The notes under the pieces were generated by a model that was given only the letters and a program-made list of their open reading frames with translations, had not been told where the DNA came from and searched no databases. Made by a program: the position numbers and the translations under genes. Positions 5,684-6,999 of a stretch of DNA of 6,999 nucleotides are shown piece by piece. This DNA comes from Alphaproteobacteria bacterium (GTDB lineage: Bacteria > Pseudomonadota > Alphaproteobacteria > Micropepsales > Micropepsaceae): contig JAGWSK010000327.1 in the NCBI GenBank assembly GCA_028869355.1, positions 1-6,999 on the forward strand. The letters run 5' to 3'. Every line of letters starts with the position of its first letter. The first letter of the stretch is position 1.

Positions 5684-6562
5684 ATGATTCGACCGGATGT
5701 CGGCATCGTCATTTGTGCGGCAGTTGCGGCATGCTGTGCCACGCCGTCGCGCGCCGCGGACATTCCCAATTTCACCGGCATGTGGCGCCACCAGTCATTG
5801 CCGGGATTCGAACCACTGGCCTCGGGTCCAACCTCGGTGACAAACTTGTCGCGCGAAGATGGCGTCAGCAACTACGACGAGCTTGTCGGCGATTACAAGA
5901 ATCCGATCCTGCAGCCCGCCGCTGCCGAGACGGTGAAGAAATTTGGTGAAATGTCGCGGGCAGGCATCACTTACCCGAGCCCCGCCAATCAGTGCTGGCC
6001 CGAACCGGTGCCGTATATCTTCAAAACTTTTGGCATGGAGATGCTGCAGGAACCGGACCAGATCACCTTCATGTATGATGAAGGGCCGGACGTCCGCCGT
6101 GTGCGGCTAAATCAACCCCATCGGGCCGATGTTCAGCCGTCCTGGTACGGCGATTCGGTTGGTCATTATGAAGGTGATACGCTGGTTATCGACACCATCG
6201 CGACCCGGACAGACCGTCCTTACGCCATGATTGATCTCTACGGCACGCCCTATACGAAAGCGTTGCATGTGGTGGAGCGCTACCGTCTCATCAGTTATGA
6301 AGAAGCGCAGGACGGATTGCTGCGCGACGCGAAGGAGAACAAGCGCATACCTGGCGATCTCGATCCGAAATATCGCGGCAAATTCCTGCAGGTCGTATTC
6401 ACGGTGGACGATCCAGGTGTTTTCACCACGCCGTGGTCGGCGACAATCACCTATCGGCCGGGCCGCGAACCGTTCAGCGAGGCGGTTTGCGCCGAAAACC
6501 AGCACGAATACTACAACAATGCGGATACAAACGTCCCAAAGTCGGCCAAACCGGACTTTTGA
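5684..6562 (+). CDS. Exported protein of an uncharacterised family (292 aa)
   Basis: ATG at 5684 has GGAG (5673-5676) 7 bases upstream. The protein has a hydrophobic export signal followed by SRAA/D near residue 25. The signal also contains VAAC (14-17), which resembles a lipobox, so a lipoprotein is possible. The mature part opens with PNFTGMW (28-34), then has C104, a conserved-looking core GHYEGDTLVIDT (160-171), ALHVVERY (193-200) and VDDPGVFTTPW (241-251). This 'GHWEGDTLVVDT ... HVVER ... DDP..FT.PW' pattern belongs to a periplasmic family of about 200-300 residues that I recall in proteobacterial and acidobacterial soil bacteria, without assigned function. The beta-rich pattern suggests a lipocalin-like barrel, which is inference. 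I see no catalytic motif. It lies 85 bases after the coiled-coil gene in the same direction; cotranscription cannot be excluded. Confidence 0.8.
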   Translation: MIRPDVGIVICAAVAACCATPSRAADIPNFTGMWRHQSLPGFEPLASGPTSVTNLSREDGVSNYDELVGDYKNPILQPAAAETVKKFGEMSRAGITYPSPANQCWPEPVPYIFKTFGMEMLQEPDQITFMYDEGPDVRRVRLNQPHRADVQPSWYGDSVGHYEGDTLVIDTIATRTDRPYAMIDLYGTPYTKALHVVERYRLISYEEAQDGLLRDAKENKRIPGDLDPKYRGKFLQVVFTVDDPGVFTTPWSATITYRPGREPFSEAVCAENQHEYYNNADTNVPKSAKPDF

Positions 6563-6571
6563 CCTCGAATT

Positions 6572-6608
6572 AAGCCTGCGGGGCCGCCGACGTGCGTTCC
6601 GCCGGCTT
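6572..6608 (+). terminator. Strong hairpin downstream of the exported-protein gene
   Basis: Nine bases after the stop, AAGCC (6572-6576) pairs with GGCTT (6604-6608). After a single mismatch, 6578-6584 pairs with 6596-6602 (7 bp with two G-U), leaving an 11-base loop. No clear T-run follows, so termination may need Rho or be imperfect. A second element downstream, GGTTCG (6627-6632) with CGAACC (6654-6659) followed by ATTTTT at 6661, may act as backup. Confidence 0.5.
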
Positions 6609-6624
6609 GCCCTATGATTTAGAG

Positions 6625-6660
6625 CAGGTTCGACCTGATGGAACCGTTTGCGCCGAACCG
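6625..6660. repeat. Nested short inverted and direct repeats between convergent genes
   Basis: CAGGT (6625-6629) pairs with ACCTG (6633-6637) around TCG. The overlapping GGTTCG (6627-6632) pairs with CGAACC (6654-6659). GAACCG is repeated directly at 6641-6646 and 6655-6660. The opening, AGAGCAGGTTC, resembles the start of short dispersed intergenic repeats I recall from Hyphomicrobiales genomes, but only one copy is in this window, so that link is unproven. Confidence 0.3.
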
Positions 6661-6686
6661 ATTTTTGCGGCGGCCATCAGCCAGCC

Positions 6687-6999
6687 TCAGCGTTGTTCTC
6701 GAGCCGCCAACGATCTTTGTTCGATTCCGCTAGTTAGAGAAACGCTTTGCCGCAAACGAGTTGAGATGCGGGCGATCAATTCATCCTTTGGTGGAAGCTT
6801 CGCATTCGTCATCCCAAGCACTCGCGCCACCATTTGCAAATCAGGCTTTACGGGGTATGTGCCCAGTTCGCGCTCGATTTGTTCGCCTTTCGATATCCGG
6901 CCCTTCAACCCGTCGATCAGGTTTTTTGCGGATTCTTCTGTAAGCTGCCGCGATTTTGGAACGCCGCTTCTTCGTGGCGCATCTGGTAATATCGCTCTC
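6687..6999 (-). CDS. C-terminal part of an unrecognised protein (enters from right edge)
   Basis: The minus-strand frame ending at the TGA at 6689-6687 is open to the window edge, giving about 103 residues. A TTG at 6908-6906 could be taken as a start, but the frame continues upstream without a stop and with similar composition, and I see no ribosome site there. I therefore read this as the end of a longer gene. The visible part is basic and helical: a Glu/Lys-rich helix (ESAKNLIDGLKGRISKGEQI), then PVKPDLQMVARVLGM and KLPPKDELIARISTRLRQ, then a polar tail. 'LPPKDELIARI' recalls the second helix of SAP or Rho-N-like nucleic-acid-binding folds, but the match is too short to assign function. 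Confidence 0.55.
   Translation of the reverse strand, partial: RAILPDAPRRSGVPKSRQLTEESAKNLIDGLKGRISKGEQIERELGTYPVKPDLQMVARVLGMTNAKLPPKDELIARISTRLRQSVSLTSGIEQRSLAAREQR

Noticed and set aside
6906..6908. TTG as the true start of the right-edge gene
   Set aside because: The frame continues open upstream to the window edge with similar composition and no ribosome site precedes the TTG, so the gene is probably longer.
1..6999. Mobile element, prophage or defence island
   Set aside because: I found no transposase, integrase, terminal repeats, tRNA attachment site, nuclease or toxin motif. The terminase-like hint in the small gene is too weak to count.

Overview
The window looks like ordinary chromosomal DNA of a GC-rich Gram-negative bacterium (roughly 60% GC by eye). 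An alphaproteobacterium of the Hyphomicrobiales (Bradyrhizobium-like) is my best guess, from gene style, codon use and the adhesin-type module in the large coiled-coil protein. This is inference: a PQQ dehydrogenase paired with a long di-haem cytochrome c is also common in Acidobacteria and similar soil bacteria. I see no rRNA, tRNA, CRISPR array, insertion sequence or integrase, and no gene-free stretch longer than 300 bases.

Layout. (1) Positions 1-62, minus strand: the first 20 codons of a gene that runs off the left edge. (2) 63-274: a compact divergent control region with two back-to-back sigma70-type promoters. The rightward one drives a small helical protein of unknown function (275-616). 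(3) 629-666: a 15-bp hairpin between convergent genes. (4) 671-3051, minus strand: a two-gene operon, transcribed as a periplasmic di-haem cytochrome c (2266-3051) and then a soluble periplasmic PQQ-dependent dehydrogenase (671-2269). The two overlap by 4 bases (ATGA). (5) 3052-3336: a 285-base divergent intergenic region with AT-rich palindromes near the cytochrome start and GC-rich inverted repeats in the middle. (6) 3337-5598, plus strand: a 753-residue single-pass membrane protein. It has an N-terminal adhesin-like beta module, about 400 residues of coiled coil marked by tryptophans exactly 15 residues apart, one membrane helix and a C-terminal SH3b domain. (7) 5684-6562, plus strand: an exported protein of an uncharacterised family. 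(8) 6572-6608: a strong hairpin, probably the terminator of that gene. (9) 6687-6999, minus strand: the C-terminal part of an unrecognised gene that enters from the right edge.

How the genes work together. The only clear functional unit is the cytochrome c/PQQ dehydrogenase pair: the dehydrogenase oxidises an unidentified alcohol or aldehyde in the periplasm and the cytochrome is the natural electron acceptor, passing electrons to the respiratory chain. The dehydrogenase lacks the vicinal cysteine pair typical of its family and has Asn at the position that is Asp in lanthanide-dependent enzymes. The coiled-coil/SH3b protein looks like an envelope protein that could tie a long cytoplasmic rod to the periplasm or cell wall. 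Its tryptophan periodicity is the most unusual structure in the window. I see no defence system, biosynthetic cluster or mobile element.
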